Positions 33,440 through 44,446 are shown, numbered from the stretch's first letter. The stretch is 64,000 bases of DNA from Chryseobacterium aureum (GCF_003971235.1 NZ_CP034661.1:4836001-4900000); one strand, 5' to 3'. Notes: generated by a model not told the origin, from the sequence alone. Program-made: numbers and translations.

Positions 33440-35581
33440 TTATTCCTTGATCACTTTTTTAGAAATAACATCTTTGCCTGTTTTTATTTCAATAATGTAA
33501 ATTCCTTTTGTGTAAGCAGATAAGTCTACCTGTTCTTTGTCATTATTGATAATGCCGCTCTGTAATTTTTTACCGCTAAGATCATATACATTGAACGCGG
33601 ACTTTTTAGGAGCTTTCAGAATGTTGGTGAAGTCCTTTGTAATAGTAGGGGAGACCGCAAGAGTATTAAGAGGGTTGGCGATGTCTTTAGTTCCTAATAA
33701 CTCAGTAAATCCTGTTACGATGACAGAGTAGTTTTGAGGGGCATTGCCGCCTGTGTTATTTTTCAGAATGCCCTTATTGGTGATCTCTATTTTATAAGTT
33801 CTTCCGGCAACCGGAGCATCTACAACCACCTGTTCTACGTTATCCACTGTATTGTCACCTTTTGTAGCAGGGGTCATTGGATTGTTGGCATCCAGCTTCC
33901 ATGGATAATAAACAGTGTTTGTAGTAGTATCTGTAATTTTCAGATCCAGATCATTAATCAGCTTGGAACTTCTGTTATTGTAAATATTACTCCATTGATT
34001 GGTAAAGTTGGTAAACTCAGGATCTACCCAAGAAATGGTTACCTTTAAAGGCTCTGAACCTGATGCTTTTACTGTTTTTACATTGGCCACTCCGCTGGTT
34101 AAAGTTTCATCATTAAAAATGATACTGTTGTTGGATTTTCCTACCAAAAGTTCAGCGCCTTTTTTAGCATCAATAAAACCCCATCCGAATTGAGGATCAG
34201 GACCTATATTACCTGCTTCTTTAGCAGAGTGTACCATTAAAGTTTTCGCTGATGCAGCATTTAATAAACTACCTCCGAAAAGCTGTTTGCTGATCTGTGT
34301 CCAAAGTCCTACAATACCGGTAACTACGGGAGCAGAATAAGAAGTACCGTCTCCGATATCTATTTTACTGCCTCCGGTGGCATTGTTATCCGTCCATGCG
34401 CTGGCAACTTCTGTTCCTACCGTGCTGATATCCGGCTTGATTCCGCCATCATCTCTGGGACCAGCACTGCTGTAGCTGGAATGGATAACATCCGAAGATG
34501 CAGTATACCTTCCGTCATTAGTGGTAATTCTGTCCGTAGCTCCTACCACAATAATATTCTTTCCAAGAGATCCAATCCCTATACAATCATATCCTTGTGC
34601 ACAATTGTTGGAAGGAAGCGTGTCTGTCGGGGCAAATTCTACAAGATTACCGTTATTGTCTCTGTAATATTTTTTATAAGTACTGGTAGCTGCACTAGGC
34701 CCTTCACCGAATGAGTTTCCGGCAGACTTTATAATGATGTAGGAAGGGTTGTTGTAAACAATCTGATCATAATCCCTGTCATTGGTGTGGTAAGTTCCCT
34801 GCGCATCAAAAGAGGTGTTTGGGCTGCTGAAGGCACCATTCCATACCCATGAAGGTTCATTATTAATCAGCTGAGGATCTGCCCATCCCTGGTTGCTTCC
34901 ATAGGAATGGTTTGAAATATTAGGCTGTGCTGTTATAATTTTCTGGAATACCGTCTTTTGGGTTGTTTCTCCATCCAGAATAGATGTTCCGAAAGCATAA
35001 GCATCTATGGTGGAATTAGGAGCAATACCTTTGAAATTAACCTGTCTGGTTGTTCCGTTAGTAAACGTTACGGTATAAGGATAGTCTTTGGCACCTATAA
35101 AGCTGGATACGGCGGTTGCGTGATCACCGTAATTAACGGTACTGCTTTCTTTATTCGTTATTCTGTTAGGAATGTTATTGAAGAAAACATGGCCGGCAAA
35201 TACTCTTGCTACCCCGGAAGAAGTACTTCCGTCAAAGATGGTAAATTTAATGCCCTCTCCATTAAAAGATCCTGTTAATCCTGAGATAGTTCCTCCCTGT
35301 AAAAAATCAGAATTGGAATTTTTAATTTGGTCACCATCATGAGCCTGCATAAAATAAGGTCTGTTATCTGGTAAAAAACCTGCTAATGTAGCTCTCTGTA
35401 ATTCAATCTGCTTTAGAACTTCCGGGTTTCTGTCAGACCCAAATCGCTTAGATACATAGGCTTCAAACTTGCTGTTGTTCTCTATTCTCTGCCGTTCAAA
35501 CTGCCTGTTTAATTCTTCGTTGCTTTGTGCACTTAATAGTGAAACAGCAAAAGAACTGATTAAAAGTAATTGTTTCTTCAT
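33440..35581 (-). CDS. Secreted S8 serine peptidase with T9SS sorting domain
   Basis: Subtilisin-like protease exported by the Sec system (signal 1-19, ending SAQ) and then through the type IX system. Catalytic triad: D117 in TIFDGS, H154 in YGDHATA, S414 in GDGTSYSAPVV; N289 in SAGNS supplies the oxyanion hole. After the protease domain comes a proprotein-convertase-like beta domain (about 510-630), then a C-terminal sorting domain (about 640-713; FNVYDLSGKKLQSGI, YIIEIKTGKDVISKKVIKE). Location: cell surface or medium. Confidence 0.93.
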   Translation of the reverse strand: MKKQLLLISSFAVSLLSAQSNEELNRQFERQRIENNSKFEAYVSKRFGSDRNPEVLKQIELQRATLAGFLPDNRPYFMQAHDGDQIKNSNSDFLQGGTISGLTGSFNGEGIKFTIFDGSTSSGVARVFAGHVFFNNIPNRITNKESSTVNYGDHATAVSSFIGAKDYPYTVTFTNGTTRQVNFKGIAPNSTIDAYAFGTSILDGETTQKTVFQKIITAQPNISNHSYGSNQGWADPQLINNEPSWVWNGAFSSPNTSFDAQGTYHTNDRDYDQIVYNNPSYIIIKSAGNSFGEGPSAATSTYKKYYRDNNGNLVEFAPTDTLPSNNCAQGYDCIGIGSLGKNIIVVGATDRITTNDGRYTASSDVIHSSYSSAGPRDDGGIKPDISTVGTEVASAWTDNNATGGSKIDIGDGTSYSAPVVTGIVGLWTQISKQLFGGSLLNAASAKTLMVHSAKEAGNIGPDPQFGWGFIDAKKGAELLVGKSNNSIIFNDETLTSGVANVKTVKASGSEPLKVTISWVDPEFTNFTNQWSNIYNNRSSKLINDLDLKITDTTTNTVYYPWKLDANNPMTPATKGDNTVDNVEQVVVDAPVAGRTYKIEITNKGILKNNTGGNAPQNYSVIVTGFTELLGTKDIANPLNTLAVSPTITKDFTNILKAPKKSAFNVYDLSGKKLQSGIINNDKEQVDLSAYTKGIYIIEIKTGKDVISKKVIKE

Positions 35582-35837
35582 TTTTGGTAGTAAATTATTA
35601 AAAAGTATGATTGGTTAAAATTATAGTAAAATTTTAATAATCAATGATGTTTTAATATATAACTCTAATTTTTTAATATTATTTTAATTTAACTTAAAAA
35701 AATGGAGTTATTTTTAAATACTTTTATATTCGATTCGTTTTGGGGATGATTGATTCTTTGTATCACAGCCATAAAACAATTATTGAAAAAAATGAAGTAA
35801 CTTTACATTCTCTTTTATAAAAAAGTTAGAACATTAT

Positions 35838-38800
35838 ATGTATTTAATTTTTGACACAGAAACAACCGGTTTACCAAAAAATTTCAACGCCCCGCTTTCA
35901 GACTCGGATAACTGGCCAAGAATGGTTCAGATTGCATGGCAGTTACACGATGATGACGGTAATTTGATTGAAAACCAGGATTATATAATAAAACCTGAAG
36001 GGTATGATATTCCCTTCAACGCCGCACGTATTCACGGGATTACCACCAAGATTGCCCATGAAGAAGGACGCGATCTTCAGGAGATTCTTGAAGAGTTTTC
36101 CAACGTTCTTGAAAGGGTAAGAGTAGTTTCCGGGCATAATGTAGAATTCGACTATAATATTGTAGGGGCAGAGTTTTACAGAAAAAACATGAAGGATAAC
36201 CTTCAGGAAAAGCCCAAAGCAGATACCATGATTTTGGGAACCGATTTCTGCCAGCTTGGCGGAGGCCGTGGAGGAAGATTTAAACCTCCGAAACTTGAAG
36301 AGCTTTATGAAAAATTATACGGAAATAAATTTGATGAAGCCCATAATGCAGCTGCCGATGTAAATGCTACTGCCAGAGCTTTCTTTGAAATGGTAAGAAT
36401 TGGAGTAGTGCCTGCTGAGACTTTAAAGATTTCAGAAGACCAGTTAGCATATTTCAGGAGTCTTTACCCGGATCCGATAAAGCCTTTTAATATTGTTATC
36501 AGAAGACAGGTTGCTGATTTCCATAACAAGAAAAAGCAACAGGATTTCGGAAGTATTGATGAAATTGATTTAGGTAAATATTTTAATTTCGACAACCACA
36601 GTGTATTCTCTACACTGACAGCTACGTCAAGCATCAATGATCTGATTAAAAAAGCCTCTGATGAAAACTTCCCCGCTGTAGGTATGGTGGATCTCGGAAA
36701 TATGATGGGAGCTTTTAAGTTCGTTTCAGCAGTGGAAGGCGCTAATAGCGACAGAGCCAAAAAACATAAAGAATATGTAGCCAGAAAACAGGAAGCAGAA
36801 GAAAACGGAACAGAGTTTAATGAAGCTGAGCCTGTTTCCGAACCGCTTATTCCGGTTGTAGGCTGCGAGTTTTATATTTCAGAACGCTACGAGCAAAAGC
36901 AGTTTACCAAAGATGATCCGGACAGGAGAACACAAGTGGTACTTTTAGCAAAAGATTTTAACGGATATAAAAACCTTGCAAAACTGTCCAGTATCGGTTT
37001 CCTTAAAGGATTCTATTTTGGAGTTCCAAGGGTGAGCAGGGAGTTGATTGCTCAATATAAAGAAGGAGTTATTGCTTTGACTTCCGGGATTATGGGAGAT
37101 ATTCCCGATGCCATCCTGAACACCGGTGAACAGAAAGGGGAAGAGCTTTTCAAATGGTGGAAAGATACTTTTGAAGATGATTTCTATGTGCAGATTCAGA
37201 ATCACAAATTACCTGAAGAAGAGCATTTGAATGAAGTACTGCTGTATCTTGCTGATAAGTATAACGTTAAAATTTTAGCTCAGAACGAAACTTTTTACAC
37301 CAATAAAGATGATTCTAACATTCAGGATATTGTAAGCTGTATCAAAGATGGCGAAAAGCTGACAACGCCCATTGGAAAGGGATTTGGAAAAAGAAGAGGG
37401 TTGGCTACAGGTGAATATTACATCAAGAATTCTGATGAAATCAAAGAAGCCTTTTTAGCATATCCCGATGCTTTTGATGCCTATGAAGAATTTACGGCAA
37501 AGTTTAAGCCCTATACCTTAAAAAGGGATGTCCTCCTTCCGAAATTTGATATTCCGGAAGAATTCATCCACCCGGAAGATGAGGTAGACGGAGGAAAAAG
37601 AGGGGAGATGGCCTATCTTACCTACCTTACGTATGAAGGAGCGAAAAGAAGATACGAGCCTACAGGTGGAATTACCGATGAAATTAAAGAACGCCTTGAC
37701 TTCGAACTTGAAGTTATCGCTAACACCGGTTACCCGGGATATTTCCTTATTGTGCAGGATTTCTGTAATGAGGCCCGTAAAATGGGGGTTTGGGTAGGTC
37801 CCGGAAGGGGTTCTGCTGCCGGATCTGCGGTTGCTTACTGTATTGGGATTACCAATGTAGACCCTATTAAATATGATCTCCTTTTTGAGAGATTCCTGAA
37901 CCCGGAAAGGGTTTCCATGCCGGATATTGATATTGACTTTGATGATGAAGGAAGGGATAAAATTATCAAATGGGTAGTTGACAAATACGGTAAAACTCAG
38001 GTGGCGCAGATTATTACCTACTCGGTTTTGGGTGGTAAATCTGCTATTAAAGATGCCGGAAGAGTTTTGGATGTTCCCATTCCTGATACCAATAATATTG
38101 CCAAGCTGATTCCACCGAGTCCGGGGATGAACATTGCAAAAGCTTTAGCCAAATATGATAAATTAAAACCGGAAGAACAGATGCTCGTTGATGAAATGAG
38201 ATATGTTCTTAACAGCCCTGATGATGCACGACATGGCGTTTTAGCAAGTGCTAAAAAGATGGAAGGCTGTATCAGGAATACCGGAATTCATGCCTGTGGT
38301 GTAATCATCACGCCGGAAGATGTGAGTAATCTGGTTCCGGTAACCATTGCAGCTAAAGATGCCGATATCTTGGTGTCGCAGTTTGATAACTCCGTGGCAG
38401 AAAGTGCAGGCCTTCTGAAGATGGACTTCCTGGGACTGAGAACGTTGACTATTATTAAGGATGCACTGAAGCTTGTAAAAGCAAGGCATGGTATCGATAT
38501 TGATCCGGATCTCATTCCGCTTGATGATGCTAAAACTTATCAGCTGTTTAAAGAAGGACGAACAGTAGGGATTTTCCAGTATGAAAGTCCCGGAATGCAG
38601 AAGTACATGAGGGAGCTTAAGCCTACCGTTTTTGCCGATCTTATTGCTATGAATGCCCTCTACCGTCCAGGTCCCATCAAGTATATTCCAAACTTCATCA
38701 ACAGAAAGCACGGAATTGAAGAGATCGTTTATGACTTACCGGAAACCGAAGAATACTTAAAAGAAACCTACGGAATTACTGTTTATCAGGAGCAGGTAAT

Positions 38801-40505
38801 GCTTTTGTCCCAGAAACTGGCCAACTTTACCAAAGGTGAAGCCGATACCTTGAGAAAGGCGATGGGTAAAAAACAAATCGACGTCCTGAATAAAATGTAC
38901 CCGAAATTCATTGAAGGAGGCAGGAAAAATAACCTGAATGAAGAAAGACTGGAAAAAATCTGGAACGACTGGAAGGCCTTTGCAGAATATGCCTTCAATA
39001 AGTCCCACTCCACGTGTTATGCATTCATTGCCTATCAGACAGCCTATCTTAAGGCGAATTACCCGGCTGAATATATGGCAAGTGTAATGAGTAATAACAT
39101 TAACAATACAGACTCTATTACCATGTTCATGGAAGATTGTAAAAGTATGGGAGTTGATGTATTGGGACCGGATGTGAATGAATCACAATATAAATTTTCT
39201 GTAAACGAAAAAGGACAGATCCGTTTCGGATTGGGAGCTATCAAAGGAATTGGTGAAGGACCAAGTGAAGGGATCACAAGAGAAAGAGAAAACGGAAGAT
39301 TTAAAAATATTTACGATTTCTTCGAAAGAATAATGCCTTCGCAGATGAACAAAAGGGTAGCGGAGAGTTTGGTACTTGCAGGGGCTTTCGATGAATTGGA
39401 TTCTTTCCACAGAGGTCAGTATTTTGATATTGATATGGCTGGAAAAACAAACCTGGAAAGATTAATCCGATATGGGCAGAGCTTCCAGGAAAGTAAAAAT
39501 GAAATGGAACATTCTTTATTTGCAGACTTTGCAGAAGAGGTTCAGATTGAACAGCCGAAATTAGCCCCATGCCCGGAATGGCCGAATATGCATAAGCTTA
39601 ACAAAGAAAAGGAGATCATTGGTTTCTATCTTTCTGCCCACCCCTTGGATGAATTTAAATATCAGTTTCAGTTTATGCAGGGGCAGCTTTCCAAAAAATC
39701 GGTTCTGGAGAAAAACGAAGATAAAGTAGGTACAGACGAGGCACCTGTTTTGGAACCAGACGCCCAGGATGAGGCCGTGGATCTTACGGAAATTGTATCG
39801 GATGATGTAGTGGCAGGCGAAGAGGAAGTAGTGGAAGAGGTGATTAAAAAGGCAGAACCAAAAGGGAATTTCTTATTCCTGAATCTGGATGAGGTAGATG
39901 CCTATAAAGAACAGGCTTTCGCAAATAAGCAGGAAGAGCTGTTCGAAGAGAAAAAGAAAGACTGGAAAACCCTTCAGAAAGAAAGAGAAAATGGCGGCGG
40001 AGGAAAAGAATATACCGTTGCAGGCCTGATTACAGAATATAGAGTCCAGGATGGTTTCAGAAGTGGAGAAAAAGTGGCTTTTGTTACCCTGGAAGATTAT
40101 TCGGGATCCTATTCATTCAGATTGGGAGACAGGGATTATATGAGGTTGAAGGAAAAGCTTGAAGTGCAGAGGTTTGTTATTTTTAAAATCAAATTTGCTC
40201 AGGTGAAAGATGGAAGAGTCTTTGTGAATGTCAATGATGTGATAGAGCTTCAGGAAGCATTTGAACGTTTTGCGAAAAGTATATCGCTGGTGATGGATGT
40301 GATGGATGTGAGACCTGAAGATCTCGACTTTTTCAGGACAGTGCTCGACAGAAACAAAGGAAATCAAAAGCTGAAATTTTTTATCAAAAACCTTGAGGAT
40401 GATTCCCACATTGAAGTGCAGTCTATGAAACATTCAGTAGATCTCAATGGAGATTTGATTAAGGAAATTCAACTTCTCAATAAATATGAATTTTATCTCA
40501 ATTAA
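35838..40505 (+). CDS. dnaE: DNA polymerase III alpha subunit with N-terminal proofreading exonuclease
   Basis: Replicative polymerase, 1555 residues. Residues 1-195 are a DEDDh 3'-5' exonuclease: D6/E8 in FDTETTG, the HNVEFDY box, and AHNAAADVNAT with the closing His and Asp. The PHP domain follows (about 250-510), but its metal ligands are changed (the usual TDHG reads VDLG). The polymerase core has GPGRGSAAGS and PDIDIDFDDEGRD (D696, D698), then the beta-binding and OB-fold parts (VAGLITEYRVQDGF near 1395). A Glu-rich linker sits at about 1300-1350. It starts 256 bp after the divergent protease gene. Confidence 0.95.
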   Translation: MYLIFDTETTGLPKNFNAPLSDSDNWPRMVQIAWQLHDDDGNLIENQDYIIKPEGYDIPFNAARIHGITTKIAHEEGRDLQEILEEFSNVLERVRVVSGHNVEFDYNIVGAEFYRKNMKDNLQEKPKADTMILGTDFCQLGGGRGGRFKPPKLEELYEKLYGNKFDEAHNAAADVNATARAFFEMVRIGVVPAETLKISEDQLAYFRSLYPDPIKPFNIVIRRQVADFHNKKKQQDFGSIDEIDLGKYFNFDNHSVFSTLTATSSINDLIKKASDENFPAVGMVDLGNMMGAFKFVSAVEGANSDRAKKHKEYVARKQEAEENGTEFNEAEPVSEPLIPVVGCEFYISERYEQKQFTKDDPDRRTQVVLLAKDFNGYKNLAKLSSIGFLKGFYFGVPRVSRELIAQYKEGVIALTSGIMGDIPDAILNTGEQKGEELFKWWKDTFEDDFYVQIQNHKLPEEEHLNEVLLYLADKYNVKILAQNETFYTNKDDSNIQDIVSCIKDGEKLTTPIGKGFGKRRGLATGEYYIKNSDEIKEAFLAYPDAFDAYEEFTAKFKPYTLKRDVLLPKFDIPEEFIHPEDEVDGGKRGEMAYLTYLTYEGAKRRYEPTGGITDEIKERLDFELEVIANTGYPGYFLIVQDFCNEARKMGVWVGPGRGSAAGSAVAYCIGITNVDPIKYDLLFERFLNPERVSMPDIDIDFDDEGRDKIIKWVVDKYGKTQVAQIITYSVLGGKSAIKDAGRVLDVPIPDTNNIAKLIPPSPGMNIAKALAKYDKLKPEEQMLVDEMRYVLNSPDDARHGVLASAKKMEGCIRNTGIHACGVIITPEDVSNLVPVTIAAKDADILVSQFDNSVAESAGLLKMDFLGLRTLTIIKDALKLVKARHGIDIDPDLIPLDDAKTYQLFKEGRTVGIFQYESPGMQKYMRELKPTVFADLIAMNALYRPGPIKYIPNFINRKHGIEEIVYDLPETEEYLKETYGITVYQEQVMLLSQKLANFTKGEADTLRKAMGKKQIDVLNKMYPKFIEGGRKNNLNEERLEKIWNDWKAFAEYAFNKSHSTCYAFIAYQTAYLKANYPAEYMASVMSNNINNTDSITMFMEDCKSMGVDVLGPDVNESQYKFSVNEKGQIRFGLGAIKGIGEGPSEGITRERENGRFKNIYDFFERIMPSQMNKRVAESLVLAGAFDELDSFHRGQYFDIDMAGKTNLERLIRYGQSFQESKNEMEHSLFADFAEEVQIEQPKLAPCPEWPNMHKLNKEKEIIGFYLSAHPLDEFKYQFQFMQGQLSKKSVLEKNEDKVGTDEAPVLEPDAQDEAVDLTEIVSDDVVAGEEEVVEEVIKKAEPKGNFLFLNLDEVDAYKEQAFANKQEELFEEKKKDWKTLQKERENGGGGKEYTVAGLITEYRVQDGFRSGEKVAFVTLEDYSGSYSFRLGDRDYMRLKEKLEVQRFVIFKIKFAQVKDGRVFVNVNDVIELQEAFERFAKSISLVMDVMDVRPEDLDFFRTVLDRNKGNQKLKFFIKNLEDDSHIEVQSMKHSVDLNGDLIKEIQLLNKYEFYLN

Positions 40506-40524
40506 GAAAAATTTATTTTCATTT

Positions 40525-40556
40525 AAATAGTGGCTTTAGCCACTATTTTTTTTGTC
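40525..40556 (+). terminator. Terminator of dnaE, GGC-TTTA-GCC type
   Basis: AAATAGTGGC, loop TTTA, GCCACTATTT followed by a T run, 19 bp after the dnaE stop. Its centre GGCTTTAGCC is shared with three palindromes at 50155-50374. Confidence 0.82.
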
Positions 40557-40854
40557 TACATATTGAATATAATGATGAAAATTTACAAATAGGTTTTTAT
40601 GTTAAATAGAAAAATTTTCTAAAGTCTAGTTTAATTATGAGGTAATTTAAAATTTTGATTATCAATAGATTGATATTTTTCATTAAATTGCGAATTAATT
40701 GTTAAAATCAAATAAACGTTTGATTTTATTTTGTTTTAATGTTGTTTTTGTTCTGTATTGTGTAATGATTTATGATAATTTTTAATATTTTTTGTAATAA
40801 TCCGATTTATATTTATACATTTACAGCCCTAACTTTTTATTATTATATTTATTT
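40557..40854 (+). promoter_or_regulatory. AT-rich spacer with promoter of the first T9SS adhesin
   Basis: No gene is seen in this strongly A/T-rich stretch. TTG at 40792-40794, 21 bp, then TACATTTA at 40816-40823 (one change from TAnnTTTG) form a promoter 31 bp before the ATG at 40855. The rest (40557-40790) holds only A/T runs. Confidence 0.55.
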
Positions 40855-43800
40855 ATGAAGAGATTATTACTTTCGTGTCTGACCGCATTTTATTACTGTG
40901 TGTCTGCACAGGTGGGTCCACCTCAGCTTACCACCCCTAATACAAGTAACGGATATGGCTTTGCGCAGTCTTCCGGCACTTATACACCATTGTCTGCGAG
41001 CAGAACAATATGGCAGTCCGGTGCAACAATAGGAACAGATTTGGTCTCAGGGGCTATTCCTTTGCCAGGCCCTTTTACTTTTAATAACCAGAAGTATAGT
41101 TCTGTTTATATCAGTAACAACGGCTTTATTACATTTGGAGTTCCCGCTTCCAGTTCTACTTACACAGGATTATCTTCCGATATTTCACCAACTACTTACG
41201 AAGGAGCTTTTGCAGGTTTTGCTGTCAACTTGCGCAATGCGAATACTACAACGTCTGAGATTGCCTATGAAACGGTTGGGTCCAAATTTATTGTGCAATA
41301 TACAGATGTACAGGGGAATTCTGCTTCTTCAGCACAGCTTCTAAATTTTCAGATTCAATTAGATTTTACTGCAAAAACAGTTGCTATTGTATATGGAAAC
41401 TGTGTTTCCGGAACAGCAACTCTTACAGGACAGGTAGGGATAAGAGGATCGGAAAGTTCTGATGTAAATAATTTAACAGGGACAAACTGGTCTTCTCTTG
41501 CTGTAGGATCGTCAAACAGCTCCACAGCCACTTTAGGAACTACAAACGGAACAACAGTTCCTGCCTCCGGATTGACATTTACTTACACTCCGGGTACATG
41601 GCAAACCCCGCCTGCAACGTATGCTACATTACCTTTTACAGAAAGTTTTAGTGCGTGGGAAAATGGTAATTCAACCTCAGACCTGCCAAATGCCAGCTAT
41701 TGGAGAACATGGCCGGCGAGAGGGGATAACTCCTGGAGACAGAGCGATATTACAACAACAGGATTTACATCGGCTTCTGGGTGGACTGGTACTAGTGGAT
41801 CTGCTACAGTTGCTAGCCCTGCAGTAGCTCCAGCAGCCCGATTCCACTCTTTCAACTGCCAGTATGCATCCGGATATATGGACTTATACGTTAATCTCTC
41901 TTCGGGTTCTGGTAACAGATACTTAAGTTTTGATTATATCAACCCTTCAGGGACTGATGTTCTGAAAATTCAGATTTCTACAGATGGTGGAAATACATTT
42001 ACAGATGTAGGGTCAGCATTGGGAGTAGCAGCATCATGGACTTCTAACTTTTTAGATTTGGGATCATCCAGTCCTAATGCAATCGTAAGGTTCTTGGCTA
42101 AAGGAGATAACGGAAGTGACGATATTTATGTAGATAACGTTAAAATTTCTGCTATTACAATTCCAGATTGTACAATAATAACGGCCCCTGCTAATGCAGC
42201 AACAGGAGTATCCGTAACACCAAATATCAAATGGAATCCTATAGCTGGAGCAACGTCTTACAAACTAAGCGTAGGAACTACGCCGGGAGGTACAAATGTT
42301 ATGAATGCTGTAGATGTAGGAAACGTGGTTACGTATACGCTTCCGACAGCCAATCAGTTATTGTATAACACCACCTATTATGCAACAGTACAACCATCCA
42401 GTAGCTACGGTACAGCTACTGCATGTAACCCGGTATCATTTGTTACTAAAAATATCGGTTGTCCTTCCGTTACTGCACCAGCATCATCTGCAACAGGAGT
42501 TTCTCTAACACCTACAATTACATGGGGAGCGGTAACAGATGCTACCGGATATAAACTTTCCATCGGCACTGCAACTGGGGGAACAGATGTCATGAATAAT
42601 GTTGATTTAGGAAATGTTACAACTTATACCCTTTCCACTCCATTAAATAATTCAACGAAATATTACTATACAGTTAACGCTTATACACCAACAAGTAACT
42701 CGGCTTCATGTACAGAACGTAATTTTACGACGGTTTGTAATGCGGAAAATGCCCCAACGGTACCGCAAAACTTTACCGCATTTACTCCAACATGCTGGTC
42801 AGTTGCTAAAGGAGATGTTACAGCTTCATCTACTCTAACATACGGATCAAGCAAATGGGCTGCTGAGACTGGTTTTGCTAATGCAGGATCTAATGCAGCC
42901 GTAAGAATCAATTTATACGGAACCAATACCGGGGATTGGTTGATTTCTCAACCAATTAATCTTGGAGCTACCCCAGGTATGTTTAGAATGAAGTATAAAA
43001 TGGCCGTTACCAGCTATTTGGGAACTACTTCACAAACAACTTTAGGTACTCATCAGGTGAGAGTTATTGTGTCCACAGATGGTGGTACTACATGGAGTAA
43101 CACAAACGTTATAAAAACTTATACGGGAGCAGCAACATATTCTAATACAGGACAAACAGAAACAATTAACCTTGCAGGATATTCGGGGAATGTTAAAATT
43201 GCTTTTGTTGCAACAACAAGTTCCAATACTCCCGATATTGACTTCCATGTTGATGATTTTGTGGTAGAAGCTATTCCAACTTGTCCGGAACCGGTTTCTC
43301 CTGTAGTGGCTAACGCTACGGTTTCTACTGCCGATCTATCCTGGACAGCTCCTGCTACACCACCAGCTAATGGTTACGAATATTATTACACCACCAATAG
43401 TGCCGTTCCTACTAATGCTACAGCAGCTAGTGGAACAAGTAATACTACTTCAGCTCCTTTATCTGGTTTGGCTCCAAGCAGTACATATTATGTTTGGGTA
43501 AGATCAGTTTGCAGCTCAGCAGATAAGAGCCCTTGGGTAGGGCCGGCTACTTTTAATACTGCTTGCGGAACAGTGATGGCTCCTTTTGCCCAGAATTTTG
43601 ATAATGGAGTAGCGCCATACTGTTGGAATAATGTGAATCCTACAGCAACAACTACTGACGCAACCCTTTTCTGGAAGTTTGCAGGATCTGCAGACTATGG
43701 TGCAAGTCCGGCTAATAACGGAAAAGCTGCAGGTACATATGCATGGGTAGATGCAAGTTCACCATATTCAGGAGCAGGTGCAAATACTGTACAATTGGTT

Positions 43801-44388
43801 ACTCCTTCTGTAAATTTAACAGGTTTAACAGCCCCGCTTGTTTCTTTTGATTGGTTCAAAAATCATTCTACAGTATCTACTACTACCGTTTCACCTTCTA
43901 CATATGATAATAATAAACTTACTGTGGAGGTAAACAATGGAAATGGATGGGTTGTTATTTTTAGTGATAATACCAACTTAAATCAGTGGAGAACAGTAGC
44001 TATTCCGTTAGCAGCTTCTTATATCGGGACTACTATACAGGTTAGATTTACTGTTGATAAAAATGTGAGTGGTAACGGATTCTACTATGATGACATTCTT
44101 TTAGATAATGTTGAAATAAAGCAAAACACTAGTTTGGCAACTTCTGAAACTGTAATAAAAGAGAATAAGATTAATGTATACCCTAATCCGTTTACTGATA
44201 CGTTAACAATCTCTGACATATCTAAGGTGAAATCTGTTTCCATCGTAGATGTTTCTGGAAGATTGGTTAAAACTATTGAAACTCCTGCTTCAGTACTTCA
44301 ATTGAGAGATCTGAAAGAAGGATTATATTTGGTAGTACTCAATATGAAAGATGGCTCTAAACAAACTGTTAAGGCTATCAAAAGATAA
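40855..44388 (+). CDS. Large T9SS-secreted surface protein with Fn3-like and jelly-roll domains
   Basis: Secreted adhesin-like protein, 1177 residues. Signal peptide 1-19 (ends CVSAQ). A beta domain at 20-245 is followed by a choice-of-anchor-J-like jelly roll (about 255-435), two related Fn3-like repeats (438-534 and 535-627, both containing GATGVS- or SATGVS-type openings), a second jelly roll (628-805), an Fn3 domain (808-902), a third jelly roll (903-1085) and a T9SS sorting domain (about 1102-1177; INVYPNPFTDTLTIS, GLYLVVLNMKDGSKQTVKAI). Binding target unknown; no catalytic motif is seen. Confidence 0.88.
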   Translation: MKRLLLSCLTAFYYCVSAQVGPPQLTTPNTSNGYGFAQSSGTYTPLSASRTIWQSGATIGTDLVSGAIPLPGPFTFNNQKYSSVYISNNGFITFGVPASSSTYTGLSSDISPTTYEGAFAGFAVNLRNANTTTSEIAYETVGSKFIVQYTDVQGNSASSAQLLNFQIQLDFTAKTVAIVYGNCVSGTATLTGQVGIRGSESSDVNNLTGTNWSSLAVGSSNSSTATLGTTNGTTVPASGLTFTYTPGTWQTPPATYATLPFTESFSAWENGNSTSDLPNASYWRTWPARGDNSWRQSDITTTGFTSASGWTGTSGSATVASPAVAPAARFHSFNCQYASGYMDLYVNLSSGSGNRYLSFDYINPSGTDVLKIQISTDGGNTFTDVGSALGVAASWTSNFLDLGSSSPNAIVRFLAKGDNGSDDIYVDNVKISAITIPDCTIITAPANAATGVSVTPNIKWNPIAGATSYKLSVGTTPGGTNVMNAVDVGNVVTYTLPTANQLLYNTTYYATVQPSSSYGTATACNPVSFVTKNIGCPSVTAPASSATGVSLTPTITWGAVTDATGYKLSIGTATGGTDVMNNVDLGNVTTYTLSTPLNNSTKYYYTVNAYTPTSNSASCTERNFTTVCNAENAPTVPQNFTAFTPTCWSVAKGDVTASSTLTYGSSKWAAETGFANAGSNAAVRINLYGTNTGDWLISQPINLGATPGMFRMKYKMAVTSYLGTTSQTTLGTHQVRVIVSTDGGTTWSNTNVIKTYTGAATYSNTGQTETINLAGYSGNVKIAFVATTSSNTPDIDFHVDDFVVEAIPTCPEPVSPVVANATVSTADLSWTAPATPPANGYEYYYTTNSAVPTNATAASGTSNTTSAPLSGLAPSSTYYVWVRSVCSSADKSPWVGPATFNTACGTVMAPFAQNFDNGVAPYCWNNVNPTATTTDATLFWKFAGSADYGASPANNGKAAGTYAWVDASSPYSGAGANTVQLVTPSVNLTGLTAPLVSFDWFKNHSTVSTTTVSPSTYDNNKLTVEVNNGNGWVVIFSDNTNLNQWRTVAIPLAASYIGTTIQVRFTVDKNVSGNGFYYDDILLDNVEIKQNTSLATSETVIKENKINVYPNPFTDTLTISDISKVKSVSIVDVSGRLVKTIETPASVLQLRDLKEGLYLVVLNMKDGSKQTVKAIKR

Positions 44389-44412
44389 AAAAAATCTTTA
44401 AAAAATATGAAG

Positions 44413-44446
44413 AGAGGTTGCTCAGCTTGAGCAGCCTCTTTTTTTG
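44413..44446 (+). terminator. Terminator between the two T9SS genes
   Basis: AGAGGTTGCTCA, 3-nt loop, TGAGCAGCCTCT (one T-G pair), then seven T. The two adhesin genes are therefore separate transcripts. Confidence 0.88.

Noticed and set aside
38241..38711. 156-codon minus-strand frame inside dnaE
   Set aside because: Antisense to the conserved polymerase core; composition is not protein-like.
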